From: Oerskovia flava
Lineage (GTDB): Bacteria > Actinomycetota > Actinomycetes > Actinomycetales > Cellulomonadaceae
Direction: 5' to 3'
Length of the DNA: 64,000 nucleotides
Assembly (NCBI RefSeq): GCF_026163685.1
Contig: NZ_JAOXSR010000001.1
Coordinates: 496,001-560,000 of the forward strand
Of the stretch, positions 34,589 to 43,112 are shown piece after piece. Below the pieces are notes generated by a model. That model was not told the origin of the DNA and did no database searches. It was given only the letters and a program-made list of their open reading frames with translations. How positions within the stretch are numbered: position 1 is the first letter of the stretch; every line of letters begins with the position of its first letter. A program made the position numbers and the translations under genes.

Positions 34589-35152
34589 CTACCTCGGGTC
34601 GCTGCCGTCCGAGCCGGCCGGACCACGCCGGTCGTCCGATGCCGGTCCGGCGTCGTCTTCGCCGCTCTCCGACGAGGCACCGCTCGCCGTGTCGCTGGTG
34701 TCCGCGGTGCTGTCCGCGGCGTCGGCGTCCGTGGTGCCGTTGCTCGTGCGCTCCCCGGGGGCTCCATCGCCACCGGCGGCGTCGTCCGACGTGCCGCCGC
34801 CCGCCGCGCGCTCCTGGCGTCGGCGCTCCTGCTCGAGGCGCCACAGGAAGTCGGGGTCGTCGTCGGGCGCGACCGGTCCGCGGCGTCGGCGCTTGGCCGA
34901 CCCGCGGCCGGAGGACGGCATCCCGGGACGCTGGGGGTACCCGCCGCCCGCCGCGTAGCGGGTGCGCTGCGAGCGCTTGACGAGGATCCAGGCGACGGGT
35001 CCCACGAGCGGCAGGAAGATGATGAGGACGAACCACAGACCCTTGGGGACGCCGCCGCGCTCGTCCTCTTCGCTCGAGGCGCAGTCGGCGATCGCATAGA
35101 CCGCCAGGCCGATGGCGAGCAGGGGCACGATCACGCGGAAGAACATGCCCAC
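34589..35152 (-). CDS. Membrane protein with PLD nuclease N-terminal (PLDc_N) domain
   Basis: 187-residue protein of unknown function. The N-terminal 60 residues form a PLDc_N-type hairpin of two membrane segments (VIVPLLAIGLAVYAIADC and LWFVLIIFLPLVGPVAWILV). The rest is a charged, then Asp/Ser/Thr/Gly-rich disordered tail. There is no phospholipase catalytic motif, so the domain name implies no activity. The alternative start at codon 3 is equally plausible. It is convergent with ccsB (6 bp between stops) and divergent from the DUF4229 gene. Confidence 0.75.
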   Translation of the reverse strand: MGMFFRVIVPLLAIGLAVYAIADCASSEEDERGGVPKGLWFVLIIFLPLVGPVAWILVKRSQRTRYAAGGGYPQRPGMPSSGRGSAKRRRRGPVAPDDDPDFLWRLEQERRRQERAAGGGTSDDAAGGDGAPGERTSNGTTDADAADSTADTSDTASGASSESGEDDAGPASDDRRGPAGSDGSDPR

Positions 35153-35176
35153 AGCCTATGCGCCTACCCTGAGTGC

Positions 35177-35494
35177 ATGCCCATGGTCACGTACTCAGCC
35201 CTCCGGATCGTCATTCTCGGGGCGCTCCTCGGCATCCTCTACGGGGTGGGGATGCGGGGATGGCTGCTGCCCCTCGCCGCGATCCTCCTCGCGTTCCTCG
35301 TGTCCTACCTCACGCTGCGCGGACCGCGGGAGGCCGCGGCCCGCTACCTCGCGGACCGGGCGGCGGCGCGTGCCGAGCGCGGCGGGCGCCGCCCGGGCCG
35401 GCTCGCGCGGTCGCTCGACGAGGACGCCGCCGCGGAGGACGCGGAGACCGAGGCGCCTCAGAGCGACAGGCCGAAGCCCAGCAGCAGGCCGTAG
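35177..35494 (+). CDS. DUF4229-like small membrane protein
   Basis: 105-residue protein with two adjacent membrane segments (ALRIVILGALLGILYGVG and LLPLAAILLAFLVSYLTL), followed by a charged cytoplasmic tail. It resembles actinobacterial DUF4229 proteins, commonly found next to menA. Its last 37 bases overlap the 3' end of the convergent menA gene, so the two transcripts are mutually antisense there. Function unknown. Confidence 0.75.
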   Translation: MPMVTYSALRIVILGALLGILYGVGMRGWLLPLAAILLAFLVSYLTLRGPREAAARYLADRAAARAERGGRRPGRLARSLDEDAAAEDAETEAPQSDRPKPSSRP

Positions 35495-36327
35495 CCCAGC
35501 TCGTACAGCCCGGTGCCGGCCAGCACCGGGACCAGCAGCGGGCCACGTGCCCCGACGACGACCGGGATGCTGAGCAGCACGGCCGGCAGGAGCAGCAGCA
35601 GCGTCAGGAGCGACCACGGCGCGGCGAAGGCGCACACCACGGCGAGCAGCAGCGGCACCCAGATCATGGCGAGGTAGACGCGCCGGGCGCGGAAGTCCCC
35701 GAGACGCACGGCGAGCGTGCGCTTGCCGGTGACGGTGTCGGTGGGGATGTCGCGCAGGTTGTTCACCATGAGCAGGGCGCACGCCAGCAGCCCGACCGCG
35801 ACGGCGGCGACGTACCCGGTCCACGGCACCTGACCCGCCTGGGTGTAGGTCGTCCCGAGCACGGCGACGAGGCCGAAGAACACGAAGACCCCGACCTCCC
35901 CCAGGCCGCGGTACCCGTACGGGTTCTTGCCCCCTGTGTAGTACCAGGCGGCGACGATCGAGGCTGCGCCGACTGCGAGCAGCCACCAGTACCCCGTGAC
36001 GGCGACGAGCACGAGGCCGAGCACCCCGGCGGTCGCGAAGGCGGCGAAGGCCGCGCCGCGCACCCGGGAGGCTGGTGCGGCGCCGGAGGCCGTGAGACGC
36101 CGTGGGCCGACGCGCTCGGCGTCCGTGCCGCGCACCCCGTCGGAGTAGTCGTTGGCGTAGTTCACGCCGACCTGCAGCGCCAGGGCGACGCCGAGCGCGA
36201 GCAGCGCGGGACCGGCCGCGAATCCGTCCACCTGCGCGGCCGCGCCCGACCCGACCAGGACGGGCGTCGCCGCCGCCGGCAGGGTGCGGGGCCGTGCGCC
36301 GGCGATCCATTCGGCTGGGGTGGCCAT
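35458..36327 (-). CDS. menA: 1,4-dihydroxy-2-naphthoate polyprenyltransferase
   Basis: Attaches the isoprenoid tail to DHNA to give demethylmenaquinone in the membrane. The 289-residue UbiA-family protein starts WIAGARPRTLPAAATPVLVG, with prenyl-diphosphate and Mg2+ motif NYANDYSDGVRGTD near residue 55 and the second Asp-rich motif NNLRDIPTDTVTGKRTLAVR near 185. About eight to nine membrane segments are visible. The ATG at 36327 follows ACGGAG and gives the standard length; a longer frame upstream is antisense shadow. It is downstream of menE on the same strand (47 bp gap). Confidence 0.93.
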   Translation of the reverse strand: MATPAEWIAGARPRTLPAAATPVLVGSGAAAQVDGFAAGPALLALGVALALQVGVNYANDYSDGVRGTDAERVGPRRLTASGAAPASRVRGAAFAAFATAGVLGLVLVAVTGYWWLLAVGAASIVAAWYYTGGKNPYGYRGLGEVGVFVFFGLVAVLGTTYTQAGQVPWTGYVAAVAVGLLACALLMVNNLRDIPTDTVTGKRTLAVRLGDFRARRVYLAMIWVPLLLAVVCAFAAPWSLLTLLLLLPAVLLSIPVVVGARGPLLVPVLAGTGLYELGYGLLLGFGLSL

Positions 36328-36374
36328 GGTGCTCCGTTCGGTGGATCGAGAGGTGACGAGTGTGCGTGCGCCGG

Positions 36375-37562
36375 TCAGGTGGGTGCCGTGGCCACGTGCC
36401 CGACGGCGAGGTCCCGCACCGCCGCCCGGTCCACCTTCCCTGGCCCTCGGCGGGGCAGGTCGGGGACGACGAGCAGGCGGCGCGGCGCGGCGGCCGCCCC
36501 CAGCGTAGTGCTGACAGCGGTGCGCACCGCTGCGAGGAGGTGGGGAGCGGCGTCGCGAACACCGGGCCGCGACGTCGTGCCCGCGATCACCGCGACGACC
36601 AGCTGACCCCACTCCGGGTCCGGGACCCCGACGACGCAGGCCTCGCCGATTCCCGGGACGTGCGACAACGTCGCCTCGACCGCAGCCGGAACGACGTTCA
36701 CACCGCCGCTGACCAGCACGTCGTCCGCCCTGCCCAGGACCGTGAGCGTGCCGTCGGCGCCGAGCGCACCGAGGTCGCTCGTGCGGAACCAGCGGGCAGG
36801 CGGGCCGGCGGGCTCGTCGCGGAACGCGGCGGCCGTGAGGTCGGGCTCGCCGACGTACCCGCTCGCGAGGACGTCGCCCCCGATCTCGACGACGCCACCG
36901 GCTCCCAGCCGGACGTGGACACCGGGGAGCGCGACGCCGTCGTACACGCAGCCGCCCGACGTCTCGGTCATCCCGTACGTCGTGACGACCCGGGCCCCGG
37001 CGTCCCGGGCGCGGGTCAGCAGCCCGGGCGGGGTCGCGGCCCCGCCGAGCAGGACGGCGTCGAAGGCGCCCAGCGCGTCGAGGCCCGCGGTGTCGCCCGC
37101 GGACGCGGCCGCGACGAGCCGGTGCAGCTGGGTCGGCACGAGGGACACGTAGCGGCGGGGGCCGTCGAGGCGTGCGGCGGCCGCCGCGAACGTCGCTGGC
37201 GTGAACGTCTCGCCCGGTGGTGCCACGACGAGCCCGTGCCCGCCCACGTGGGCGCGGACGATCACCTGCAGCCCCGCGACGTGCGACGCGGGCAGTGCGA
37301 GCAACCACTGCCCGGCGCCGCCGAGGTGTGTGTGCGTGGCGGTCGCCGACGCCCGCAGCGCCGCCGCGCCGAGCGCGACCTGACGGGCGGTCCCCGTCGA
37401 CCCGGAGGTCCGCAGCACGAGCGCCGTGCCCGCCGGGACGTCGTCGGGCAGCGGGTCCGGCACGGGAGCCGTCGCGACCGGGGGGCCCGCGCCGTCGAGG
37501 GCGCGCGCGAGGGCGGTGCGCAGCGCGGCGACGTCGTCGGGGTCGAGGACGGCGGCGCGCAT
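36375..37562 (-). CDS. menE: o-Succinylbenzoate-CoA ligase
   Basis: Activates o-succinylbenzoate with CoA and ATP in menaquinone synthesis. The 395-residue ANL-superfamily enzyme has the P-loop LRTSGSTGTARQV near residue 50, the adenylate motif TYGMTETSGG, the hinge GRADDVLVSGGVNV, and the catalytic Lys in RRGPGKVDRA. At under 400 residues it is shorter than E. coli MenE, as is usual in actinobacteria. The start at 37562 was chosen because sequence further upstream lacks similarity. It lies upstream of menA on the same strand. Confidence 0.9.
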   Translation of the reverse strand: MRAAVLDPDDVAALRTALARALDGAGPPVATAPVPDPLPDDVPAGTALVLRTSGSTGTARQVALGAAALRASATATHTHLGGAGQWLLALPASHVAGLQVIVRAHVGGHGLVVAPPGETFTPATFAAAAARLDGPRRYVSLVPTQLHRLVAAASAGDTAGLDALGAFDAVLLGGAATPPGLLTRARDAGARVVTTYGMTETSGGCVYDGVALPGVHVRLGAGGVVEIGGDVLASGYVGEPDLTAAAFRDEPAGPPARWFRTSDLGALGADGTLTVLGRADDVLVSGGVNVVPAAVEATLSHVPGIGEACVVGVPDPEWGQLVVAVIAGTTSRPGVRDAAPHLLAAVRTAVSTTLGAAAAPRRLLVVPDLPRRGPGKVDRAAVRDLAVGHVATAPT

Positions 37563-37671
37563 CACCGCACCAGCGTAGGTCGCGCGTAGGGTGGGCCCCA
37601 ACGAGGCAGGCCGGTGGTGACGTCCGTCACGTCCGGTCGAGCGGACCAGGGTCGAGACCCGGGGGGCGAGG

Positions 37672-38739
37672 ATGCACGTGACCACGGTCGACGGCTGGCG
37701 CCGAGCGCCTGCCGCAGCCCTGCTCGTCCTGGCGCTGGGAGTCGTCGCCGCGTGCGGGGGCGAACCTCCCGCGGCACCCGTCACGCAGACCGTGCCCGCC
37801 CCCCTCGACGCCCGCCGCGGGGTGCCGCCGACTCCCGATGTCCCGCTGGTCTGGCCCCTCACCGGCATCGAGACCGACGAGGTCGCCGACCGACCGGCGC
37901 TCGCGGTGAAGATCGAGAACTCGGTGGCGTCCCGTCCGCAGACCGGGCTCGAGGATGCCGACATCGTGTGGGAGCAGGTCGTCGAGGGTGGGATCACGCG
38001 GTTCGTCGCCGTCTACCACTCGCGGGCGCCCGAGCTCGTCGGCCCCGTCCGTTCGGTGCGACCGACGGACCCCGCGATCGTCGCGCCCCAGCACGGGGTC
38101 CTCGCCTACACCGGCGGGCAGCGACCGTTCGTCGACGCCGTCGCCGCGGCCGGCGTCCAGTCGGTGGTGATGGACGCCGGCGACCCCGGGTTCGTCCGAA
38201 TGCCGGAGCGGCGCGCCCCGCACAACATCTACGGCGACCTCGAGAGCTTCTGGGACCAGGCCGACGCCGACCGCACGGTGCCGCCGGTCGCCGAGCTCGT
38301 CCACGCCAGGGCGGGCGAGGGCTCCGCGACCACCGAGGGCGACCCCGCGGAGCGGATCGACGTGCGGCTCACGTTCGCGAGCTCGGCCGTCTGGCACTGG
38401 AGCGCGGACGACAGCGCCTACCTGCGCGACGAGGGCACCACGCCGGCCGTCTCGGCGGACGGAGAGCGGCTGTCCGCGGCCAACGTCGTGCTGCTCGACG
38501 TCGTCCTCGTCAACACCGAGTTCCGCGACGTGGGGGGTGCGGCGGTCCCGCGCACCGAGCTGGTCGCGTCGGGCGTCGGGCACGTCGCGAGCGGCGGTCG
38601 GTGGATCCCGGTGTCGTGGTCCAAGGCCGCCGTCGAGGCCCCGCTGACGCTGACGACCGCGGACGGCACGGCCGTGCTGCTCGAGCCCGGCACCACCTGG
38701 ATCGAGCTGGTGCCCGGCGGGTCGTACACCGCCGGATGA
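37672..38739 (+). CDS. DUF3048 lipoprotein (YerB-like)
   Basis: Predicted surface lipoprotein of 355 residues. A signal peptide ends in a lipobox VVAAC (Cys28), followed by a Pro-rich linker and a DUF3048 domain (WPLTGIETDE, RPALAVKIENS, PVRSVRPTD) plus its C-terminal part (about 220-355). Bacillus YerB is the best-known relative; the function is undefined. The gene is divergent from menE and has no obvious role in quinone synthesis. A start at GTG 37678 is an alternative to ATG 37672. Confidence 0.82.
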   Translation: MHVTTVDGWRRAPAAALLVLALGVVAACGGEPPAAPVTQTVPAPLDARRGVPPTPDVPLVWPLTGIETDEVADRPALAVKIENSVASRPQTGLEDADIVWEQVVEGGITRFVAVYHSRAPELVGPVRSVRPTDPAIVAPQHGVLAYTGGQRPFVDAVAAAGVQSVVMDAGDPGFVRMPERRAPHNIYGDLESFWDQADADRTVPPVAELVHARAGEGSATTEGDPAERIDVRLTFASSAVWHWSADDSAYLRDEGTTPAVSADGERLSAANVVLLDVVLVNTEFRDVGGAAVPRTELVASGVGHVASGGRWIPVSWSKAAVEAPLTLTTADGTAVLLEPGTTWIELVPGGSYTAG

Positions 38740-38886
38740 CGGGCATCTCGGGCAGCTGACCACCGCCGGGGCGACCGTGTCCGCCTGCGGGGGGAGCACG
38801 TCTCCGACCGAGGGGTGACGCCGGACCGGTGAGGTCGCGACGCGAGGCCGACGCGGACGAGTGTGGCGGCGCGCGACGCTGGAGGC

Positions 38887-39117
38887 ATGGCAACCACGAC
38901 ACCGCACACAGGCCCCTTCGGCGAGCACGTCCCCGCCCCGCCGTCCTTCGAGCCGACCCCGCCGCCGGCGTTCCCGCCGGCGGACGAACCGGGCGCTGCG
39001 AGCTCCGCCGTCCCTGTCGTCGTCTCCGTCGCCCTGCTGTTCGGGCTCGCGGTGGCGGCGGCTTTCGTCGGGCGCGGGATCATCGGGATGCTGTCCGGCC
39101 TGCTGGCCGGCGGCTGA
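38887..39117 (+). CDS. Small single-pass membrane protein, unknown
   Basis: 76-residue protein with a Pro-rich N-terminal half (PAPPSFEPTPPPAFPP) and one C-terminal hydrophobic segment (VPVVVSVALLFGLAVAAAFV) ending in a Gly-rich tail. The ATG at 38887 has a GGAGG very close upstream; GTG 38863 in frame may be the true start. No family recognised. It is convergent with menB. Confidence 0.55.
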   Translation: MATTTPHTGPFGEHVPAPPSFEPTPPPAFPPADEPGAASSAVPVVVSVALLFGLAVAAAFVGRGIIGMLSGLLAGG

Positions 39118-39165
39118 CGGTCGATCTCCCTGCGGGCCCGCGACAGCCCTGCGCCCGACCCGCCG

Positions 39166-40146
39166 TCAGAACGCGTAGGGGAAGCCGCTCCAGTCGGGTG
39201 CGCGCCGCTCGAGGAACGCGTCGCGGCCCTCGACCGCCTCGTCCGTCATGTACGCGAGGCGGGTGGCCTCGCCGGCGAAGACCTGCTGGCCCATGAGCCC
39301 GTCGTCCGCGAGGTTGAACGCGAACTTCAGCATGCGGATCGCCTGGGGCGACTTGGCGGCGATGGTCCGGGCGTAGTCGATCGCCAGGGCCTCGAGGTCG
39401 GCGTGGTCGGCGACCTCGTTGACCGCGCCCCACTCGTACGCGTCCTGCGCCGAGTACTCGCGGGCGAGGAAGAAGATCTCCCGCGCGCGCTTCTGCCCGA
39501 CCTGCCGCGCGAGGTACGCGGAGCCGTAGCCGCCGTCGAAGGACCCGACGTCGGCGTCGGTCTGCTTGAACCGTGCGTGCTCGCGGCTCGCGACCGACAG
39601 GTCCGCCACGACGTGCAGCGAGTGCCCACCGCCCGCGGCCCAGCCGTTGACGACCGCGATGACGACCTTGGGCATGGTGCGGATGAGCCGCTGCACCTCG
39701 AGGATGTGCAGCCGCCCGGCGCGGGCGGGGTCGACGTGGTCCGCCGTCTCGCCCAGCTGCTCGCCCTGCCCGGCCGGGTTCTCGACGGGGGTCGTGTACT
39801 GGTACCCGGAGCGTCCGCGGATGCGCTGGTCGCCGCCGGAGCAGAACGCCCAGACGCCGTCCTTGGGGGAGGGGCCGTTGCCCGTGAGCAGCACCGTCCC
39901 GACGTCGGAGGTCATGCGGGCGTGGTCGAGCACACGGTAGAGCTCGTCGACGGTGTGCGGCCGGAACGCGTTGCGCACCTCGGGCCGGTCGAAGGCGATG
40001 CGGACGACGGGCAGGTCGCGCTCGGTGGGACCCTCCCGGTCGACGCCGCGGTGGTAGGTGATGTCGGTGAGGCCCTCGAAGCCGGTGACGGCGCGCCAGG
40101 CGCGAGGGTCGAAGGTCTCGGACACACGGGGCGGGAGGCTGCTCAC
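39166..40146 (-). CDS. menB: 1,4-dihydroxy-2-naphthoyl-CoA synthase
   Basis: Crotonase-fold enzyme that closes the second aromatic ring in menaquinone synthesis. The 326-residue protein has ITYHRG, the oxyanion-hole regions (FCSGGDQRIRG and VNGWAAGGGHSLHVVADL) and the MenB-specific DVGSFDGGYGSAYLARQVG with the catalytic Asp/Gly loop. It ends APDWSGFPYAF, typical of the hexameric enzyme. GTG 40146 was chosen (SSLPPRVSETFDP); a start 9 codons earlier is possible. It includes an actinobacterial insertion (SGYQYTTPVENPAGQGEQ). Confidence 0.94.
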   Translation of the reverse strand: MSSLPPRVSETFDPRAWRAVTGFEGLTDITYHRGVDREGPTERDLPVVRIAFDRPEVRNAFRPHTVDELYRVLDHARMTSDVGTVLLTGNGPSPKDGVWAFCSGGDQRIRGRSGYQYTTPVENPAGQGEQLGETADHVDPARAGRLHILEVQRLIRTMPKVVIAVVNGWAAGGGHSLHVVADLSVASREHARFKQTDADVGSFDGGYGSAYLARQVGQKRAREIFFLAREYSAQDAYEWGAVNEVADHADLEALAIDYARTIAAKSPQAIRMLKFAFNLADDGLMGQQVFAGEATRLAYMTDEAVEGRDAFLERRAPDWSGFPYAF

Positions 40147-40203
40147 GTGCGCCAGCCTAGGTCGTCCTCGCACGAGCGGCTCTCACCGTCGGTCGGTGCG
40201 GCG

Positions 40204-40227
40204 ATCTATTCGTACGTTCTGATAGAT
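40204..40227. promoter_or_regulatory. Candidate TetR operator before tetR-MFS unit
   Basis: ATCTAT (40204-40209) and ATAGAT (40222-40227) are inverted repeats separated by 12 bp, about 50 bp before the tetR start, in locally AT-rich sequence that stands out here. Confidence 0.5.
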
Positions 40228-40274
40228 TGCCGAGGCGCCGCGCGCCGCGCGGTGAAGACGGACGGAGAGGCACC

Positions 40275-40820
40275 ATGGCGGGGTCTGGTACCCGACGGCA
40301 CGACCCTGACCGGCGCGACCGGATCGTCGAGGTGACACTGGACCTCATCGTCGAACGGGGGCTCGCGGGCGCGACGTACCGGACGATCTCGGCGGCGGCC
40401 GACGTCCCGCTCGGCTCGATGACCTACCACTTCGCGACGCGCGACGACCTGCTGCTCGCCGCCTTCCGCCGCTTCGCCGACGAGAGCTTTACGCCGCTGA
40501 GCGCCGAGGCGGCACAGATTGCCGACCCCGTGGAGGCGATGACCGCGGTCGTCCTCGCCGGCGACGGCCAGCGGTTCCGGATCCTGCTCGCGGAGCTCAT
40601 GGTGCTGGCCTTCCGCGACGAGCGCTACGCCGAGCTCGTCCGCGACTGGATGCGCCGGGCGCAGGGCTTCTTCGCCGGTCGCATCGAGGGCGTCGAGCCG
40701 CACGTCCTCGACGCCGTGCAGGAAGGGCTCGGGCTGCACCGGTGGTTCATGCCCGAGGTGTTCACCGAGGACGTCGTCCGCGGCACCTTCCGCGCGCTCC
40801 TCCGGCAGGACCCCGCATGA
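40275..40820 (+). CDS. TetR-family regulator of the adjacent MFS exporter
   Basis: 181-residue repressor with an N-terminal TetR helix-turn-helix (DRIVEVTLDLIVERGL through VPLGSMTYHFATRDDLLLAAF, about 12-57) and a variable ligand domain. The ATG at 40275 follows GGAGAGG; an upstream ATG adds an Arg-rich non-homologous leader. It overlaps the MFS gene by 4 bp (ATGA) and an AT-rich inverted repeat precedes it, so self-regulation with the exporter is likely. Confidence 0.87.
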   Translation: MAGSGTRRHDPDRRDRIVEVTLDLIVERGLAGATYRTISAAADVPLGSMTYHFATRDDLLLAAFRRFADESFTPLSAEAAQIADPVEAMTAVVLAGDGQRFRILLAELMVLAFRDERYAELVRDWMRRAQGFFAGRIEGVEPHVLDAVQEGLGLHRWFMPEVFTEDVVRGTFRALLRQDPA

Positions 40821-42058
40821 CGCGGGCCGCGCTGGTCGAGGGCAGCGAGCGGGTCGGCCTCGGACGGTGGCGCGCCGCACTCGTCGTGGCGTTCTTCGGG
40901 ACCGGCCTGGGGATGGCGACCTGGGTCACGCGCACCCCCAGCATCCGGGACGTCCTCGGGGCGTCGACGGCGGAGATGGGGCTGATCATCGCCGGGCTGT
41001 CGGTCGGCTCGGTGATCGGGATCGGCGTCGGTGGGCTCCTCGTCGCACGCCGCGGCGCGCGCTTCGTCGTCGCCTGCGGGATGTCCGCGATCGTGGCCGG
41101 CGTCCTCGTCGTCGGCCTCGGTGCGGGGCTGTCGCACGGGCTCGTCGTCGCGACCGGGCTGGCGCTGTTCGGCTACGGGATGGGCTCCGGCGAGATCGGC
41201 CTGAACGTCGAGGGTGTCGAGCTCGAGGTCGCGGTGGGCCGCAGCGTCGTGCCCGGGCTGCACGGTTGCTTCAGTCTCGGGATCTTCGTGGGGGGTCTCG
41301 CCGGGCTCGCGGCGAACGCGGCCGCCGTGCCGGTGCTCGTCCACATGGCGACCGTGACCCTCCTCGTGGGCGCCGGGACGGTGTGGCTGGTCGGTCAGCT
41401 TCCCGCGCGCACCGGGGCGACGGCGCGCACGTCAGGCGCCGACCCGATGCGTGGCGCCGCCGTGCCACGCGGGCAGCGCTGGCCCTGGTTCGACGCCCGG
41501 CTCCTCGCCCTCGCGGCGATCATCCTCGGGATGGCGCTCGCGGAGGGCTCGGCCAACGACTGGCTGCCCCTCATCGTCGTCGACGGCTACGGGCTCTCCG
41601 AGTCGGTGGGAGCGCTCGTCTACGCCTTCTTCGGCCTGTCGATGGCCGTCGGGCGGCTGACCGGCGGGCGGGTCATCGACCGATTCGGGCGGGCGCCGGT
41701 CATGCGCACCAGCGCCGTCGTGGCGGCGGCCGGGATCGCGATGGTGTCCTTCGCGCCCGGTCCGTGGCTCGCCGCCGTCGGAGTGCTGCTCTGGGGGCTC
41801 GGCGCGTCGCTCGGGTTCCCCGTCGCGCTCTCGGCGGCCGGTGACGACCCCGAGCACGCCGCGAAGCGGGCCAGCGCGGTCGCGACAGCCGGCTACGCGG
41901 CCTTCCTCGTCGGGCCGCCGATCCTCGGCCTGCTCGGCGAGCAGGTCGGGCTGCGGGCCGCGATCCTCGTCGTCATGGTCGCCGTGCTGGCCACCACCCT
42001 GTTCTCCGGCGCGGTGCGCGAGCGCCCGTCACCCACCCACCGAGAGGACCCCTCATGA
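40817..42058 (+). CDS. Major facilitator superfamily transporter
   Basis: 413-residue MFS protein with about twelve membrane segments. It begins WRAALVVAFFGTGLGMATWVTRTP and contains the loop 2-3 region LLVARRGARF and its second-half counterpart GGRVIDRFGRAP. It resembles the actinobacterial YbjJ-like inner-membrane MFS group. The substrate is unknown; a preceding tetR suggests drug or metabolite efflux. It overlaps both the upstream tetR and the downstream DUF1349 gene by 4 bp, making a three-gene unit. Confidence 0.85.
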   Translation: MTRAALVEGSERVGLGRWRAALVVAFFGTGLGMATWVTRTPSIRDVLGASTAEMGLIIAGLSVGSVIGIGVGGLLVARRGARFVVACGMSAIVAGVLVVGLGAGLSHGLVVATGLALFGYGMGSGEIGLNVEGVELEVAVGRSVVPGLHGCFSLGIFVGGLAGLAANAAAVPVLVHMATVTLLVGAGTVWLVGQLPARTGATARTSGADPMRGAAVPRGQRWPWFDARLLALAAIILGMALAEGSANDWLPLIVVDGYGLSESVGALVYAFFGLSMAVGRLTGGRVIDRFGRAPVMRTSAVVAAAGIAMVSFAPGPWLAAVGVLLWGLGASLGFPVALSAAGDDPEHAAKRASAVATAGYAAFLVGPPILGLLGEQVGLRAAILVVMVAVLATTLFSGAVRERPSPTHREDPS

Positions 42059-42681
42059 GCCCGACGCTCCACGTGCCCGGCATCCCCGTCGACCTGCGCC
42101 CCTCGCCAGGTTCGTCCTGGCAGGTCGACCCCGCTGCGGGGGCTCTCGAGGTCACCGCGGCCCCGCACAGCGACATCTTCGTCGACCCGGGCGAGGGTGA
42201 CCAGGTGACCTCGCACACCCTGCTCAACGCGGTCACGCTGCTGGGCGAGGCACCGGCGGGCGACTTCCAGCTGACCGCTCGCGTCACGGCCGACTTCGGC
42301 GCGACCTTCGACGCGGGGGTCCTGCTCCTGTGGCTGGACGAGAAGCACTGGGCCAAGCTCTGCTTCGAGCTCTCGCCCGACGACGAGGCGATGGTCGTCT
42401 CGGTGGTCAACCGCGAGGTGTCCGACGACGCCAACGCCTTCGTCGTCGACGGCGCCTCGATCTTCCTGCGGGTCTCGCGCGTCGGGCGTGTCTTCGCCTA
42501 CCACGCGTCGGTCGACGGACGGACGTGGCGCCTGGTCCGGGCCTTCGTCCTCGACGCCCCGGGCCTGACGCCGTCGATCGGTTTCGAGGCGCAGTCCCCG
42601 CACGGCGAGGGGTGCCGGGTGGTCTTCGACCAGGTGACCTTCACGAGCGCGCGGCTGGAGGACCTGCGCGACGGGTCGTGA
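42055..42681 (+). CDS. DUF1349 concanavalin-like protein
   Basis: 208-residue cytoplasmic protein of the DUF1349 family (beta-sandwich, YdaB/ScrA-regulator-like). Characteristic stretches are DFQLTARVTADFGATFDAG, LLLWLDEKHWAKLCFE and FVLDAPGLTPSIGFEAQSP. No signal peptide or catalytic residues are evident. Such proteins may bind sugars, but no function is established here. It is translationally coupled to the MFS gene, so it may act on or sense what that transporter moves. Confidence 0.8.
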   Translation: MSPTLHVPGIPVDLRPSPGSSWQVDPAAGALEVTAAPHSDIFVDPGEGDQVTSHTLLNAVTLLGEAPAGDFQLTARVTADFGATFDAGVLLLWLDEKHWAKLCFELSPDDEAMVVSVVNREVSDDANAFVVDGASIFLRVSRVGRVFAYHASVDGRTWRLVRAFVLDAPGLTPSIGFEAQSPHGEGCRVVFDQVTFTSARLEDLRDGS

Positions 42682-42714
42682 ACGGCGCGAGGAGCGGCCG
42701 CCTTGAAGGCTAAA

Positions 42715-42732
42715 GTGGTACGCTAGTACCAC
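42715..42732. promoter_or_regulatory. Candidate TetR operator before SMR-tetR unit
   Basis: GTGGTAC-GCTA-GTACCAC is a perfect 7+7 inverted repeat 53 bp before the SMR start. The only local regulator is the TetR encoded just after the SMR gene. Confidence 0.7.
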
Positions 42733-42785
42733 ATCGTGTCCTGCGACGGCGGACCTGCCACCCGGCGGACACAGGAGGTCATCTC

Positions 42786-43112
42786 ATGGCATGGGTCATC
42801 CTCGTCCTGTCCGGCATGCTCGAGGCCGGCTGGGCGCTCAGCCTCAAGGCGTCCGACGGCTTCACCAAGCTCTGGCCGAGCGTCTCGTTCGTCGTCCTGC
42901 TCGTCCTCAGCATGGTCGGGCTCAGCTACGCGCTGCGGACCCTTCCGGTCGGCATCGCCTACGGTGTGTGGGTCGGGATCGGCGCGTCGCTCACGGCCGT
43001 GGTCGCGGTCGTGCTGTTCGACGAGACGGTCACGGTGCTGAAGATCGTCTCCCTCGTCCTCATCATCGCGGGAGTCGTCGGACTCAACCTGTCGGGCGGA
43101 GGCCACGCATGA
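42786..43112 (+). CDS. Small multidrug resistance (SMR) exporter, Gdx/SugE-like
   Basis: 108-residue, four-helix SMR transporter. Glu13 in LSGMLEAGWALSLKASDGF is the conserved proton/substrate-binding carboxylate, and TLPVGIAYGVWVGIGA is the family signature. The LK.SDGFT sequence and the length resemble the guanidinium exporter (Gdx/SugE) branch rather than EmrE, but this is a motif judgement. AGGAGG precedes the ATG at 42786. It overlaps the following tetR by 4 bp, and no guanidine riboswitch is recognisable upstream; a palindromic operator is. Confidence 0.88.
   Translation: MAWVILVLSGMLEAGWALSLKASDGFTKLWPSVSFVVLLVLSMVGLSYALRTLPVGIAYGVWVGIGASLTAVVAVVLFDETVTVLKIVSLVLIIAGVVGLNLSGGGHA

Noticed and set aside
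34589-35152. Calling the PLDc_N protein a phospholipase
   Set aside because: Only the two-helix N-terminal domain is present; there is no HKD catalytic motif.
42733-42785. Guanidine riboswitch before the SMR gene
   Set aside because: Only one ACGG-type loop and no paired mini-ykkC hairpins or ykkC conserved core could be seen. The perfect palindrome offers a simpler explanation.
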